From contig NZ_FOLQ01000001.1 in the NCBI RefSeq assembly GCF_900112365.1, positions 434,001-498,000 on the forward strand: a DNA stretch of 64,000 nt, given 5' to 3'. The notes under the pieces are model-generated. The model searched no databases. It saw only the letters and a list, made by a program, of their open reading frames with translations, and was not told where the DNA came from. Position numbers and translations under genes: made by a program. How positions within the stretch are numbered: position 1 is the stretch's first letter; each line of letters opens with the position of its first letter. Below, one piece after another: positions 18,384 to 27,880 of this stretch. The DNA is from Spirosoma endophyticum (GTDB taxonomy: Bacteria > Bacteroidota > Bacteroidia > Cytophagales > Spirosomataceae).

Positions 18384-19880
18384 TTACATCTTCTCCAGCA
18401 CTCGTTCCATCGAAACTTCCTGGCCGATATGCGCCTTCAGTTCGCTGATCGGGATACGAATTTGTTCGGTTGTGTCGCGGTAACGGACCGTCACGGTGTC
18501 ATCTTCAAGCGTTTGGTAATCCACGGCAATACAGAACGGCGTACCGATCAAATCCTGCCGGGTGTAGCGTTTGCCGATGGCATCGCGCTCTTCATACACC
18601 ACCCGAAATTCCGAGCGTAGGCTCTTAACGATTTCCTCTGCTTTTTCAGGCAGTCCGTCTTTGCGCACAAGTGGGAACACAGCGGCTTTAATGGGCGCTA
18701 AAGCTGGGTGCAGTTTTAAATACGTCCGCTCTTTCTGCTGATCACCCTCGCCCACCGTTTCCTTCGTAAACGCGTTGCAGAACACCGCCAGAAATAACCG
18801 ATCGGCACCAACGGACGTTTCCACTACATAGGGAATGTAATTACCGTAGGGTTTGCCCGTCGCTTCGTCAATGTCGTTGTCGAAGTACTGCATTTTCTTA
18901 CGGCTCAGCTCCTGGTGCGCTTTCAAGTCGAAATCGGTGCGGGAGTGAATCCCTTCCATTTCGCGGAAACCAAACGGAAACTTATACTCGATATCCACGG
19001 CCGCATTCGCGTAGTGCGCCAGCTTTTCGTGATTATGGAATTTGAGGCTCTCGGCGGGCAATCCAACCGCCTGGTAAAACTTCATCCGTGCATCGCGCCA
19101 GGTTTGATACCACTCCATTTCGGTGCCGGGCCGTACGAAAAACTGCATCTCCATCTGTTCAAACTCCCGCATCCGGAACGTAAACTGCCGCGCCACAATC
19201 TCATTTCGGAAGGCTTTCCCGATCTGAGCGATTCCAAACGGAATCTTCATCCGGCCGGTTTTTTGCACGTTCAGGAAGTTCACAAAAATTCCCTGTGCCG
19301 TTTCGGGACGCAGGTAAATCAGACTGGCATCTTCGGCCAGCGACCCCACCTGCGTGGAGAACATGAGGTTAAACTGACGCACCTCGGTCCAGTTGTCGTT
19401 ACCAGATACGGGGTCTTTGATGCCCTCGGCGATGATGAGGTTCCGAAGACCTTCCATATCCTCCGCACTTTGCAAACGGCCAAGCTCGTCACGCAGGGCT
19501 TGCCCACGCGCTACGTCGCCCGCATTTTCATACGTCTCAGCCTTAAGCTCTATGAGTTGGTCGGCACGGTAGCGTTTTTTCGAATCGCGGTTGTCGATCA
19601 TCGGATCGTTGAACGAGTCCACGTGACCCGACGCTTTCCAGGTCAGCGGGTGCATAAAAATCGACGCATCAATCCCCACTACGTTGTCGTGGAGTTGAGT
19701 CATGGCCTTCCACCACAGCGTTTTGAGGTTATTTTTGAGTTCAACGCCATTTTGACCGTAGTCGTAAACAGCCTGCAACCCGTCGTAGATTTCGGAGGAC
19801 GGAAATACAAAGCCATATTCTTTGGCGTGGGAGATGATATCCTGTAATGTTGTAGCTGGGGAAACTTTTTGCTCTGTCAT
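18384..19880 (-). CDS. glyQS: Glycyl-tRNA synthetase, single-chain dimeric type
   Basis: Charges tRNA-Gly. It is a 498-residue class II synthetase of the alpha2 type also found in archaea and eukaryotes, not the bacterial alpha2beta2 type. Signatures: FMHPLTWKASGHVDSFNDPM (residues 76-95), RPETAQGIF (191-199), motif 2 with FRNEI (224-228) and motif 3 GADRLFLAVF. The C-terminal anticodon-binding domain follows. It starts with ATG and stands alone, convergent to the Uma2 gene. Spurious long antisense frames over it are ignored. Confidence 0.97.
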   Translation of the reverse strand: MTEQKVSPATTLQDIISHAKEYGFVFPSSEIYDGLQAVYDYGQNGVELKNNLKTLWWKAMTQLHDNVVGIDASIFMHPLTWKASGHVDSFNDPMIDNRDSKKRYRADQLIELKAETYENAGDVARGQALRDELGRLQSAEDMEGLRNLIIAEGIKDPVSGNDNWTEVRQFNLMFSTQVGSLAEDASLIYLRPETAQGIFVNFLNVQKTGRMKIPFGIAQIGKAFRNEIVARQFTFRMREFEQMEMQFFVRPGTEMEWYQTWRDARMKFYQAVGLPAESLKFHNHEKLAHYANAAVDIEYKFPFGFREMEGIHSRTDFDLKAHQELSRKKMQYFDNDIDEATGKPYGNYIPYVVETSVGADRLFLAVFCNAFTKETVGEGDQQKERTYLKLHPALAPIKAAVFPLVRKDGLPEKAEEIVKSLRSEFRVVYEERDAIGKRYTRQDLIGTPFCIAVDYQTLEDDTVTVRYRDTTEQIRIPISELKAHIGQEVSMERVLEKM

Positions 19881-19986
19881 AATCAGTTACTGATGCCACA
19901 AAGATAGCGTTTACGCCGAAAATCCCCGAAAATGGCTAACTTTCGACACTCACGTTGCTGACAACTACCTGATTGGCAGCGATTTC

Positions 19987-20646
19987 TTACCTTCCCCAAA
20001 TCTCCGCCCGAACCATCCCTCCTACCTGCGGCTGGCTTTCCTGACGTATCAACCCGGCATCGGCAAGGAACCGTTGCCAGTCGGGTAGTTGCTTTGCTTC
20101 AATTCCGGCCGTTAGTTGAAAAAAGCGGATCATGCTCCACAGTAAGGCTTTTTGCCACCAAACATGAGTTGCGACAAAATCAGTGACAAGCCATAAGCTG
20201 GTCGGCTTCAGGATACGTAGCAGTCGGGGAATAACGTCGGTTTGTAAGGTTGATTCAGGGAAAAGATCCAGCAAAAAGGGCGTTATGAGGATGTCGAATG
20301 GTTCATCGGTGGGCAAGTCACGCACATCTCCGACTCGAAATTCAACGGAACCTACTACGCCGTTTTTCACCATTCGATGGCTGGCTTTCGCTACCATCCG
20401 GGCGGACAATTCGAGATAAAGCACACGTCGGGGCTTGCATTTTATCAACACCTGCTCAAGTAGCCAGCCGGTTCCGCCACCCACCAGTAGAATGGTGGCG
20501 TCGTGGGGAATCCGATTCAGGAACGTAAGCTGTGCCTGTTGCAGCTTTCTCCCAAACACGACAAACGCAAGGGCATCATATACGGGAGCGATCCAGTCGA
20601 AACCGCTTCCGGTATTCGGTTTAGGCCCTATTGGTTCATCGCTCAT
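19987..20646 (-). CDS. Class I SAM-dependent methyltransferase
   Basis: A 219-residue methyltransferase. Motif I is ILLVGGGTGWLLE at about residues 52-64. Motif II acidic residue is in YLELSARM and the post-I region in FRVGDVRDLP. The substrate is unknown; the general shape resembles small-molecule or quinone methyltransferases. Its start codon overlaps the stop of the large lipoprotein gene upstream (20643-20646, ATGA), so the two are translationally coupled. This gene is the third member of an uncharacterised operon. Confidence 0.85.
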   Translation of the reverse strand: MSDEPIGPKPNTGSGFDWIAPVYDALAFVVFGRKLQQAQLTFLNRIPHDATILLVGGGTGWLLEQVLIKCKPRRVLYLELSARMVAKASHRMVKNGVVGSVEFRVGDVRDLPTDEPFDILITPFLLDLFPESTLQTDVIPRLLRILKPTSLWLVTDFVATHVWWQKALLWSMIRFFQLTAGIEAKQLPDWQRFLADAGLIRQESQPQVGGMVRAEIWGR

Positions 20647-23093
20647 TCGCCGGTCTGTTCACCAAACGACAGGAAATCCTTGTACATCGCACACTCGCGA
20701 ATCATCTCTTTATTGAACATCGTGTGGGTATGATTTTTGAAAAAATCGTCATATAGGTTAGCGTATTTAGTTTTACGCAACACCCGCATATTCCTCACAA
20801 ACGTCGAATCTTCCTCATATACGTAGCCATTCCGAATTTGCTCAATGGATCGCTGCACCGAAAACCCATTGGATTCGCAACGGGCCGCCATGTAAGCCGA
20901 TCGGTCAGCCATAACAGATGTTTTGGCGAGTTTTGCGGACTGCTCAAAATAATTTCTGGCATACGCAGTCGTGTAATAATCCGTATGCATAAGCGCATCG
21001 AAGCGTTTTTGTTTGGCTACGGGATTGGTCGGCACATCGTAAACGGGTGGCTCACCCGCGCTCCAGTAGGACTTTACCAGAAGCCAGGCATTGCCATACC
21101 AGCTCAGATTCCAGGCACCACAGCCCAGCTGATAATATAACTCGGCAGCCTTGTCGCCCGTAGCGGCTTTTGCCTGTTGCTTCAGATCGGCCATCCGCCG
21201 GGCAAACTGAACCGGCGTGTAAAGGTTCTTTGCCGATTCAGCCGGGAAATTTACGGGAGCGCCTAACTGGGGCATTTTTACCGCGAATGGATTTTTCTGA
21301 AAGTACATCGTAAAATTTTCAGTCTTCCATGTTTCAGGCTTTACGTTCGCGAAGGCATCCGCAGCTTCGGCGTAGTGGTGATTCATCATAAGCCGACGCC
21401 CCAGCAAGAGATTCAGGTAGTCGCCAGTTAAGCCGGATAATGTCAACAACCGTTTGTCGAAATCAGACGGGTTAGGCTGGCTGGCAAAGGCAATGGCCTG
21501 TTGAACAACCGTTGGCGTAATCGAATCCTCGATGGTATGTGGATCGACCGTGCTGGCGAAATACGTAGCAGGGTTCGCCTGTGTCGTAAGCATGGTCAGC
21601 AGATACGCTTTCGCCTGACTTGGGCCATCGAAAGGTTCATCCGTTGACCGGGTACAACTCGATAACCAGCCACTTTTCTTCGCTGGCTTTTGCTGATACA
21701 AATCGGCAAACTGTTTGCAGACGGCCACAAAGGCGTTGTTAAGTCGGAAATTTAGCGTACTATCAAACTCTTCCAGATAACCAATCAATTGATTTTCAAC
21801 TTCGGGCGTAATTTTTTCGGTCTGTGCTGCCAGTAATAACATGCGTTGCACGGCAATCTGCGACTTCAGATTTTTGTTCGTTGTCGGTAAAAATGCTGCC
21901 TGATCCAGGTGAGTTTGGGCCGCCTTATAGTCTTTGCCAATATAATCCAGGTAGGCAGCCGCCGTGTACCAGAACGCGCCATTACCAAGTTCTTTGTTTT
22001 CAGCTGATTCGACAGCAAACGAACGTAGTTTATCGAAATACGATACTGCTTCTGTTTTTCGGCCCTCAAACACTGTTGAATCTGGTCGATTCAGCAAGCC
22101 ATAATTCACGTATTCCTGCGCCGATGTAAAGAAGTAATATTCATTCCGATTTATTTCCCGCGCCATCACCAACTCAACGAGTGGATTTTTAGGCGCTAAG
22201 TGGGCCAGCGCTTTGAGTAAATCCAGTCCATCCTGGCCCGGCTGAATCGCACAGAGCGCATACACAGCCGCTCGTTCCCGATCGGTTTTTGCATATTGCA
22301 TAGCGCCCTCCTGAAATTTGATATTGTATCGGCGCAAACTCGTTTCAGCCGCTTTCCGGCGCGATGGACACCGATCAAATACCTGCGCAAATTCATAGAT
22401 CGCCTGGGCCGTATCGCCCAGTGCTAACGTAGCACCCGCCCGTCGGCACAACGCCCAATCGCTAATGAACGTATGTTTCGGCAAAGGCTTGCAGAGTTTA
22501 TCATAGACGAGTTGCGCCTGTTTATAATCTACCATTTCGCAGGCCAGCTTTACCATCTGAAAGCCATAGCGTTCCTTCAAAAAAGCATCATTTACGCTTT
22601 TGTACCCTTTTTGGGCGTCATTAAACAAGTGAGGAAGATTCGCACTGTCGGGTTGGTTAGCACCAGCCTCCCACGGATTCCCCTGTCCGTTGTCGGCTGC
22701 CCAGGCGAAATCCAGGTAAGTTACCGCCTGCGGATTGGTCCGGTTCAATGCCGCTTTTAACGTACTGACCGCTTCCGTATTTTCAGCATAGAGTGCCTTA
22801 CTAATGAGCGTTTGCGGTAGATTGCCACCCACGTAACCTGCCCAGGCTTGTGTGTTTTCGTCCACAATGGTACTGGTCGTGTACTGCTCTGCACTTTCGG
22901 CGTCATTATAAAACTGGGGTGTAAAAAAATAGCGTCGATCTTCAGGCTGGGCATTGGTCGATTCGGGCATAAAGAAGCTCATAAACTCATTCGGGTCGAA
23001 CGATGGACCACAGGCAAATCCGAGAGCGACAGCAACGAGTAAAACAGGCTTACGGAAGCGCCTGAGGGAAGAGAAGGGCTTTAAGGGTTTCAC
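20643..23093 (-). CDS. Large lipoprotein with repeat (TPR-like) helical architecture, unknown function
   Basis: About 816 residues from a GTG at 23093; a TTG at 23138 would overlap the preceding gene further and is less likely. The lipoprotein signal ends LGFACG, Cys at about residue 29, after an arginine-rich start. The rest is rich in alanine-containing helices with TPR-like spacing (ALGDTAQAIYEFAQVF, YAEAADAFANVKPETW, DYKAAQTHLDQAAFL). Such proteins are usually outer-membrane or periplasmic scaffolds. It overlaps the upstream lipoprotein gene by about 44 bp and the downstream methyltransferase by 4 bp. I do not recognise its family. Confidence 0.7.
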   Translation of the reverse strand: MKPLKPFSSLRRFRKPVLLVAVALGFACGPSFDPNEFMSFFMPESTNAQPEDRRYFFTPQFYNDAESAEQYTTSTIVDENTQAWAGYVGGNLPQTLISKALYAENTEAVSTLKAALNRTNPQAVTYLDFAWAADNGQGNPWEAGANQPDSANLPHLFNDAQKGYKSVNDAFLKERYGFQMVKLACEMVDYKQAQLVYDKLCKPLPKHTFISDWALCRRAGATLALGDTAQAIYEFAQVFDRCPSRRKAAETSLRRYNIKFQEGAMQYAKTDRERAAVYALCAIQPGQDGLDLLKALAHLAPKNPLVELVMAREINRNEYYFFTSAQEYVNYGLLNRPDSTVFEGRKTEAVSYFDKLRSFAVESAENKELGNGAFWYTAAAYLDYIGKDYKAAQTHLDQAAFLPTTNKNLKSQIAVQRMLLLAAQTEKITPEVENQLIGYLEEFDSTLNFRLNNAFVAVCKQFADLYQQKPAKKSGWLSSCTRSTDEPFDGPSQAKAYLLTMLTTQANPATYFASTVDPHTIEDSITPTVVQQAIAFASQPNPSDFDKRLLTLSGLTGDYLNLLLGRRLMMNHHYAEAADAFANVKPETWKTENFTMYFQKNPFAVKMPQLGAPVNFPAESAKNLYTPVQFARRMADLKQQAKAATGDKAAELYYQLGCGAWNLSWYGNAWLLVKSYWSAGEPPVYDVPTNPVAKQKRFDALMHTDYYTTAYARNYFEQSAKLAKTSVMADRSAYMAARCESNGFSVQRSIEQIRNGYVYEEDSTFVRNMRVLRKTKYANLYDDFFKNHTHTMFNKEMIRECAMYKDFLSFGEQTGE

Positions 23094-24099
23094 GGGGATA
23101 CGCAGAAAGTATAGTGGAATCGAGGTGGTATAAAGCAAAAGTAATTTTTTGGTTGCGAATCTGGCCTAGCAGTCGCTTTTTTTCGGTCAGCAGCATCTCG
23201 GCCGAAACAGCTTCAGCCCGAAACAGGTCGCCCCGCCGAACTGAAAACCCGAAAGCCGACGTATCACGTGTGGCCAGAAACCGCATGCTATCGGACTGAA
23301 CGTCCAGAAATTCACGACTCGCTAATGACGTCCGGTCAACGTTGTTTAAAAACGTCAGGAAACGATTATTCCGATACACTACCGTCCAGCGGAAAAGCGG
23401 CAGCACAACATCGAGCGGCAATGGATAGGTTGGCACAAACGACAGATACTGGTTGGCAACGTCGGCATCGTAAATGGAATTGCGCGTGTCAGCCCGTTTC
23501 CAGTCCGCTACGTTGTAGAGCATCAACATACCCCGCGCTACGGGCGGAATACCCGTTTGATCGGTGTACTTGATCTGATGCAGCCGGATCGTTGCCGAAA
23601 GTGGGCAATAAAGTTGCTGATTCAGCAGTGTAAGCAACTTAAAATAGCGATCGCGCGTGCTGGTCGACCAGTCGCAGTCAACCTGCACTTCCTGGAACCG
23701 GATCTCATTTTTCTGACTGATGCGGGTGATGGCCTGGGTAACATTTGTAGCCAGTTCAGGCAGTGCTGAAGGCGCTACGTTGCTCAGCGTCCGGTTTGTG
23801 ATGAAGACCACCGGCACTACGTTACCTATAGGCTGCTGCCGACATTGAACAAAGGCTTTCGGTACTGGCTGACGGGTTTTTGCGTCCCAGTCTACATCGA
23901 AAAAATGAAGGTATACCTTACTAATTTTCAGCTCTTTAAGCTGCTCCAATTCCGAATGAGTTGGGTTGTAGGCTACTTTCCAGTGATAAAAGGCGGGGGT
24001 AATCTGTTTGGGTGATTCGGTAGTTTGGCAGGCGACCATACTCACACATAGTGCTAAGAACCCAAGTACATTCTTGGGTTGGCTTATTATTTTCCCCAT
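23050..24099 (-). CDS. Lipoprotein of unknown function, possible TIM-barrel fold
   Basis: 349 residues with a lipoprotein signal ending SMVAC (Cys24). After it come FYHWKVAYNP, then KVYLHFFDVDW, VVFITNRTL, EVQVDCDWS and ARGMLMLYNVADW at regular intervals. This strand-helix repetition, with acidic residues at strand ends (FFDVDWD, QVDCDW), resembles glycoside-hydrolase-like TIM barrels, but I cannot name a family. It is the first gene of the overlapping trio with the TPR-like lipoprotein and the methyltransferase. A 20-bp perfect inverted repeat precedes it. Confidence 0.65.
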   Translation of the reverse strand: MGKIISQPKNVLGFLALCVSMVACQTTESPKQITPAFYHWKVAYNPTHSELEQLKELKISKVYLHFFDVDWDAKTRQPVPKAFVQCRQQPIGNVVPVVFITNRTLSNVAPSALPELATNVTQAITRISQKNEIRFQEVQVDCDWSTSTRDRYFKLLTLLNQQLYCPLSATIRLHQIKYTDQTGIPPVARGMLMLYNVADWKRADTRNSIYDADVANQYLSFVPTYPLPLDVVLPLFRWTVVYRNNRFLTFLNNVDRTSLASREFLDVQSDSMRFLATRDTSAFGFSVRRGDLFRAEAVSAEMLLTEKKRLLGQIRNQKITFALYHLDSTILSAYPRETLKALLFPQALP

Positions 24100-24113
24100 G
24101 CCTTATACAACAT

Positions 24114-24166
24114 CGGGTCAAAACCCGGCGCAAGTAAAGATATACATTGCGCCGGGTTTTGACCCG
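24114..24166. repeat. Perfect 20-bp inverted repeat between GH65 gene and lipoprotein gene
   Basis: Arms 24114-24133 and 24147-24166 match at all 20 positions, with a 13-nt loop. Each arm contains its own smaller palindrome (CGGGTCAAAACCCG), so more than one fold is possible. It lies 15 bp upstream of the lipoprotein start on the minus strand. No T tract follows. Confidence 0.9.
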
Positions 24167-24192
24167 GTGTCTAGTCTACTTTGATTTTATTC

Positions 24193-26532
24193 TCACACCT
24201 TCTCCGTCACACCCACCGTCTTATGGCTCTCAGCTTTAACCGTTACGTCTTTACCAAGCAGTTTGATGATAATTGGAGAAGTCGAGAAATTCTGTACCGT
24301 TACGTCCTGTTGGGTGGTTGTCACCTGAATTAACGCGCCCCGGAATCGTATCTTAAACGCCAGCGACTGCCAGTTATCGGGGCAGTAGGGATTTAGCGAT
24401 AACTGCTGGTCGGTGCCGCCTTTATTCTCAATGCGGAGTCCACCGAAGCCTTTCACTACGGCCAGCCACGTACCGGCCATTGACGTGATGTGGCAGCCGT
24501 CTTCGGTGTCATTGTTGTAATCGTCCAGGTCAAGCCGGGCTGTGCGCAGATACATTTCGTAGGCTTTTTCCTTCATTCCCAGCTTCGACGCCTGAATCGA
24601 GTGAACGCAGGGCGAGAGCGACGACTCATGCACCGTCATTGGTTCGTAGAAGTCGAAATTGCGACGTAGCGTTTCGGTATCGAACTCATCTTCAAAGAAA
24701 TAGAGCCCCTGCAACACGTCGGCCTGTTTGATAAAACACGAACGCAGTATCCTGTCCCACGACCAGTGTTGATTAATAGGCCGCTGCCCTTTCGGAATGT
24801 CCGACACCGGCATGAGGTCTTTATCTAAAAACCCTTCCTGCTGTAGAAAAACGCCCAGCGTCTCATCCTGTGGCAGGTACATTTTGTCGATAATGTGCCG
24901 GGCCGTAGCCAGTTCTTTTTCTTCCCGGAAATGAATCCGATCAATCAGCTCGGCGTATTTAGTGGGGTCCAGCGCTTTCACTTTAGCCACGGCTTCGGTC
25001 GTGTACCGCAACGTCCAGGCGGCAATGTAATTCGTGTACCAGTTATTATTGATGTTATTTTCGTATTCGTTCGGGCCCGTTACGCCCAGCATAACGTACT
25101 GCTCCTTCGCTTTCGACCAGTTGACACGCTGGCTCCAGAACCGACTGATGGCAATGAGAACTTCCAGGCCGTAGTCGACCAGATACTGCTCGTCGGCGGT
25201 GTAGCGAACGTAGTCGTAAATGGCGTAGGCAATGGCTCCATTCCGGTGAATTTCCTCAAAGGTGATTTCCCACTCATTGTGGCACTCCTCGCCCGTCATC
25301 GTCACCATTGGATACAGCGCAGCGCCCGCCCGAAAGCCAAGTTTTTGGGCATTTTCGATGGCTTTGCCCAGTTGCTTATAGCGATAGACCAGCAGGTTTT
25401 TAGCCACTTTCTGATCGGCCGTCGAGAGGTAGAATGGCAGGCAGTACGCTTCGGTGTCCCAGTAGGTCGAACCACCGTATTTCTCACCCGTAAATCCTTT
25501 CGGACCAATGTTTAGGCGCTCATCTTCACCAGTATACGTCTGGTTAAGCTGGAAAATATTGAATCGGATACCCTGCTGCGCCACGATGTCGCCGTCAATT
25601 ACAATATCGTTGGTTTTCCATTTATCGGCCCAGGCCTGCTTCTGCTCGAACAGCATTTTTTCGAAGCCTTTCCGCGTAATGCGCTGGATGTACTGGTGCG
25701 CGTCTTTGATGATCGTGTCGCTGTCGTAATTGAGCGACGACAAGTTTACGGCGTACTTATACATGACTGTTTCCTGTCCCTGTCGACAGTCGAGCGTAAT
25801 CCGGTTCGCTACGTATTTTTCGTATTTAATTGGCTGCGACTGGTAATCAACCTTTACGCCATCCTGTTCGATTTCAACACACATGCCGGTCGCTACGTGG
25901 AAGCCTGTTTTACGAGTGCGCAACTCAATATAGGCTTCACCGTAAGCCGTTTCTTTCCGCACTTCGTCCCAGAACGTTTCGTCGTAATTGGCATCGCGGT
26001 TGCGGATATCGCCATTGATGTAGGGTGTAACGGTAATCTTGGCGTCGAAATTCAGCGGTTTAACGGCGTAGCGAATGGCCCCGGCTTCGTCGTCGACAAT
26101 GGAGCAAAACCGTTTTGCATTTACCTGTACTTCTTTCCCACTCTTGAGCTGCGCAACAAACGAACGTTCGAGATAACCTTCCTGCATGTTCAGCACCCGT
26201 CGGAAATCGCGCACCTCGCACTGATTCAGGTCGAGTGTTTCGTACTCAATATCAATATCGATACCAATCCAGTTGGCCGCATTCAGCACTTTGGCAAAGT
26301 ATTCGGGGTAGCCATTTTTCCACCAGCCAACGCGGGTTTTGTCGGGATAATAAACGCCCGCTACGTAGTTACCCTGCAAGGTTTTACCCGTAAATTTCTC
26401 TTCAAATGAACCGCGCCCACCAAGCCTGCCATTACCGAGTGACATCACACTTTCGGTAATTTCGTTGTAGTCACGGTGAAATCCTTCTTCAACAATATTC
26501 CAGGGGTCTTCAGTAAAATAGTGTTTCATCAA
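24193..26532 (-). CDS. GH65-family glycoside phosphorylase/hydrolase (maltose/kojibiose/trehalose phosphorylase type)
   Basis: A 779-residue enzyme of glycoside hydrolase family 65, whose members mostly phosphorolyse alpha-glucosides such as maltose, kojibiose or trehalose. The general acid is Glu489 in TGPNEYENN, followed by NNNWYTN typical of the family. The substrate loop YWDTEAYCLPFYL and the C-terminal beta-sandwich are complete. There is no signal peptide, so it acts in the cytosol. No beta-phosphoglucomutase or sugar transporter neighbours it, so the exact sugar is unclear. The DinB gene ends 17 bp upstream of its start on the same strand. Confidence 0.92.
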   Translation of the reverse strand: MMKHYFTEDPWNIVEEGFHRDYNEITESVMSLGNGRLGGRGSFEEKFTGKTLQGNYVAGVYYPDKTRVGWWKNGYPEYFAKVLNAANWIGIDIDIEYETLDLNQCEVRDFRRVLNMQEGYLERSFVAQLKSGKEVQVNAKRFCSIVDDEAGAIRYAVKPLNFDAKITVTPYINGDIRNRDANYDETFWDEVRKETAYGEAYIELRTRKTGFHVATGMCVEIEQDGVKVDYQSQPIKYEKYVANRITLDCRQGQETVMYKYAVNLSSLNYDSDTIIKDAHQYIQRITRKGFEKMLFEQKQAWADKWKTNDIVIDGDIVAQQGIRFNIFQLNQTYTGEDERLNIGPKGFTGEKYGGSTYWDTEAYCLPFYLSTADQKVAKNLLVYRYKQLGKAIENAQKLGFRAGAALYPMVTMTGEECHNEWEITFEEIHRNGAIAYAIYDYVRYTADEQYLVDYGLEVLIAISRFWSQRVNWSKAKEQYVMLGVTGPNEYENNINNNWYTNYIAAWTLRYTTEAVAKVKALDPTKYAELIDRIHFREEKELATARHIIDKMYLPQDETLGVFLQQEGFLDKDLMPVSDIPKGQRPINQHWSWDRILRSCFIKQADVLQGLYFFEDEFDTETLRRNFDFYEPMTVHESSLSPCVHSIQASKLGMKEKAYEMYLRTARLDLDDYNNDTEDGCHITSMAGTWLAVVKGFGGLRIENKGGTDQQLSLNPYCPDNWQSLAFKIRFRGALIQVTTTQQDVTVQNFSTSPIIIKLLGKDVTVKAESHKTVGVTEKV

Positions 26533-26549
26533 TGGTTAGTTATAGATCT

Positions 26550-27125
26550 CTACTGCGTAAAAGTAGCCATTTCCGCTTTTACATGCATGGCTTGGTTCAT
26601 ATGTCGTTCCGTATGCGCGATCAGCATTTTGAGGGCATCTCCCAACCGAATCCTGAGCCAGTTACCAAACAACGACATCACTTTCTCCTGATTCCAATCG
26701 AGGTAAACGGCTTTGTTCAGGAGCGAAAGCAGTAACGTTTGTAGCTCAACAAATTGCCCCAGCACGTCGGCAGGAACCAGATCAGCGGCTGGCCGGGGAC
26801 GTATCATTCCCGGCGCTGGCAATTTAATTTTCACGGTTGGGTCAACGGCAAACAGCATGACCCTCCCAACCCAGTCACTCATGACAGGCTGGTCTGTGGG
26901 GTTGGTTTGCACCAGCCCAAGCTTATCAACTTTATGCTGAATATTCCGAATGTAGAACCGTTCGGCCAGATTCAGATGCTGTAAACACTCCACAATACTC
27001 CAGCGATCGGGTGCGGGTTTCCACCGTAGTTGTTCGTCAGTCAGGGGAGTAAATTCCCGTTCTACTGTTTCCAGAACGGTCTTAAGACGAGTTTTCAGAT
27101 CGTGGGCAGCGTTTAGTTTTTGCAT
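26550..27125 (-). CDS. DinB-family (DinB_2-like) putative metal-dependent protein
   Basis: 191 residues with the four-helix-bundle DinB/YfiT-like pattern. The metal-binding histidines are suggested by ECLQHLNLAERFY near residue 46 and AHTERHMNQA near residue 177. WSIVECLQHL is the usual helix 2 signature. Such proteins may be thiol transferases (bacillithiol-type) or metal-dependent hydrolases; the reaction here is unknown. It lies directly upstream of the GH65 gene, without apparent functional link, and downstream of an inverted repeat that separates it from the MobA-like gene. Confidence 0.85.
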   Translation of the reverse strand: MQKLNAAHDLKTRLKTVLETVEREFTPLTDEQLRWKPAPDRWSIVECLQHLNLAERFYIRNIQHKVDKLGLVQTNPTDQPVMSDWVGRVMLFAVDPTVKIKLPAPGMIRPRPAADLVPADVLGQFVELQTLLLSLLNKAVYLDWNQEKVMSLFGNWLRIRLGDALKMLIAHTERHMNQAMHVKAEMATFTQ

Positions 27126-27132
27126 GATTTAT

Positions 27133-27225
27133 GTGTAAAGACGCAAATAAACGTCTCCTGTGCGTCAGCAATATGTATGTCAGTAAAATCACCCGGTCAG
27201 GAGACGCCTATTTGCGTCTCTACAC
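27133..27225. repeat. Inverted repeat between the MobA-like and DinB genes
   Basis: Arms 27133-27160 and 27198-27225 are 28 nt each and match at 25 positions; the loop is 37 nt. On the minus strand it begins 7 bp after the stop of the MobA-like gene and ends 7 bp before the DinB start. A direct echo of the arm word AGACGCAAATA recurs in the right arm as TATTTGCGTCT. Confidence 0.85.
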
Positions 27226-27232
27226 GCAACGT

Positions 27233-27838
27233 CTATTGCGTCTGCATCAGTACCTGCTGAAACAACTCAACATCTCGCTTTGAATCGAGGTCGATGCCTC
27301 CGGCTTCAAAAGGGACTTCCGAGCAATCAGCCCGGTGTTTAACAATGACCCATTTTACGCCCTTATCCCCTTCCAGCTTAAGGAGTTCGGCAATGTAGTC
27401 GCGATCGAACAGGGCCGGTACACTCAGCTGCGTATCGTAGCGGCAAGCCACAATGCCTTTAGCTTCCTCGTTCCGTACTTCGAGCATGTGCAGGAGCAAG
27501 CCTAACGACACCATTGGCTGATCGGTATGAAGCACCAGCACAGCGTCAATGTCTTTATGCGTCAGGTATAAAGCGGCTAATCCCGTTTTCAGCGATGATG
27601 CCTGCCCCGTCGGCCAGCTTGGATTATCAACCAGCGTAACAGGCAATCCCGTTAACTCGGGCACAATTTGGGCACGATAGGCACCCAGCACCACCACTAC
27701 CGGGCCGCATTGCAACGCCAGCGCACTTTCGGTTATTCGACGTAATAGCGACTGCCCTTTATAGGTAAGCAGTTGCTTCGGTTCACCGCCCATTCGCGAC
27801 GAGTCGCCAGCGGCTAATATGATTGTTCCTATTTTCAA
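27233..27838 (-). CDS. MobA-like nucleotidyltransferase (molybdenum cofactor cytidylyl/guanylyltransferase family)
   Basis: A 201-residue NTP transferase. The nucleotide-binding start is IILAAGDSSRMGGEPKQLL (residues 6-24), where the LAAG..SRMG pattern is diagnostic. The VDNPSWPTGQASSLKTGL segment and HTDQPMVS (metal-binding Asp) follow. It is closest to MocA/MobA-type transferases that attach CMP or GMP to molybdopterin. No molybdoenzyme is seen nearby, so the cofactor is inferred. truA lies 75 bp upstream on the same strand. Confidence 0.88.
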   Translation of the reverse strand: MKIGTIILAAGDSSRMGGEPKQLLTYKGQSLLRRITESALALQCGPVVVVLGAYRAQIVPELTGLPVTLVDNPSWPTGQASSLKTGLAALYLTHKDIDAVLVLHTDQPMVSLGLLLHMLEVRNEEAKGIVACRYDTQLSVPALFDRDYIAELLKLEGDKGVKWVIVKHRADCSEVPFEAGGIDLDSKRDVELFQQVLMQTQ

Positions 27839-27880
27839 GTGAAATCTTTTTAGAAAGAAGAAAGATACTAAAGAAATAGT

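Noticed and set aside
18915-19847. 310-codon plus-strand frame opposite glyQS
   Set aside because: Long, but antisense to a clear synthetase gene, with shadow codon composition and no family resemblance.
23094-23138. TTG start at 23138 for the large lipoprotein
   Set aside because: Overlaps the upstream gene by 89 bp and adds a non-signal leader; the GTG at 23093 fits better.
25696-26409. 237-codon plus-strand frame opposite the GH65 gene
   Set aside because: Antisense shadow of the GH65 coding sequence.
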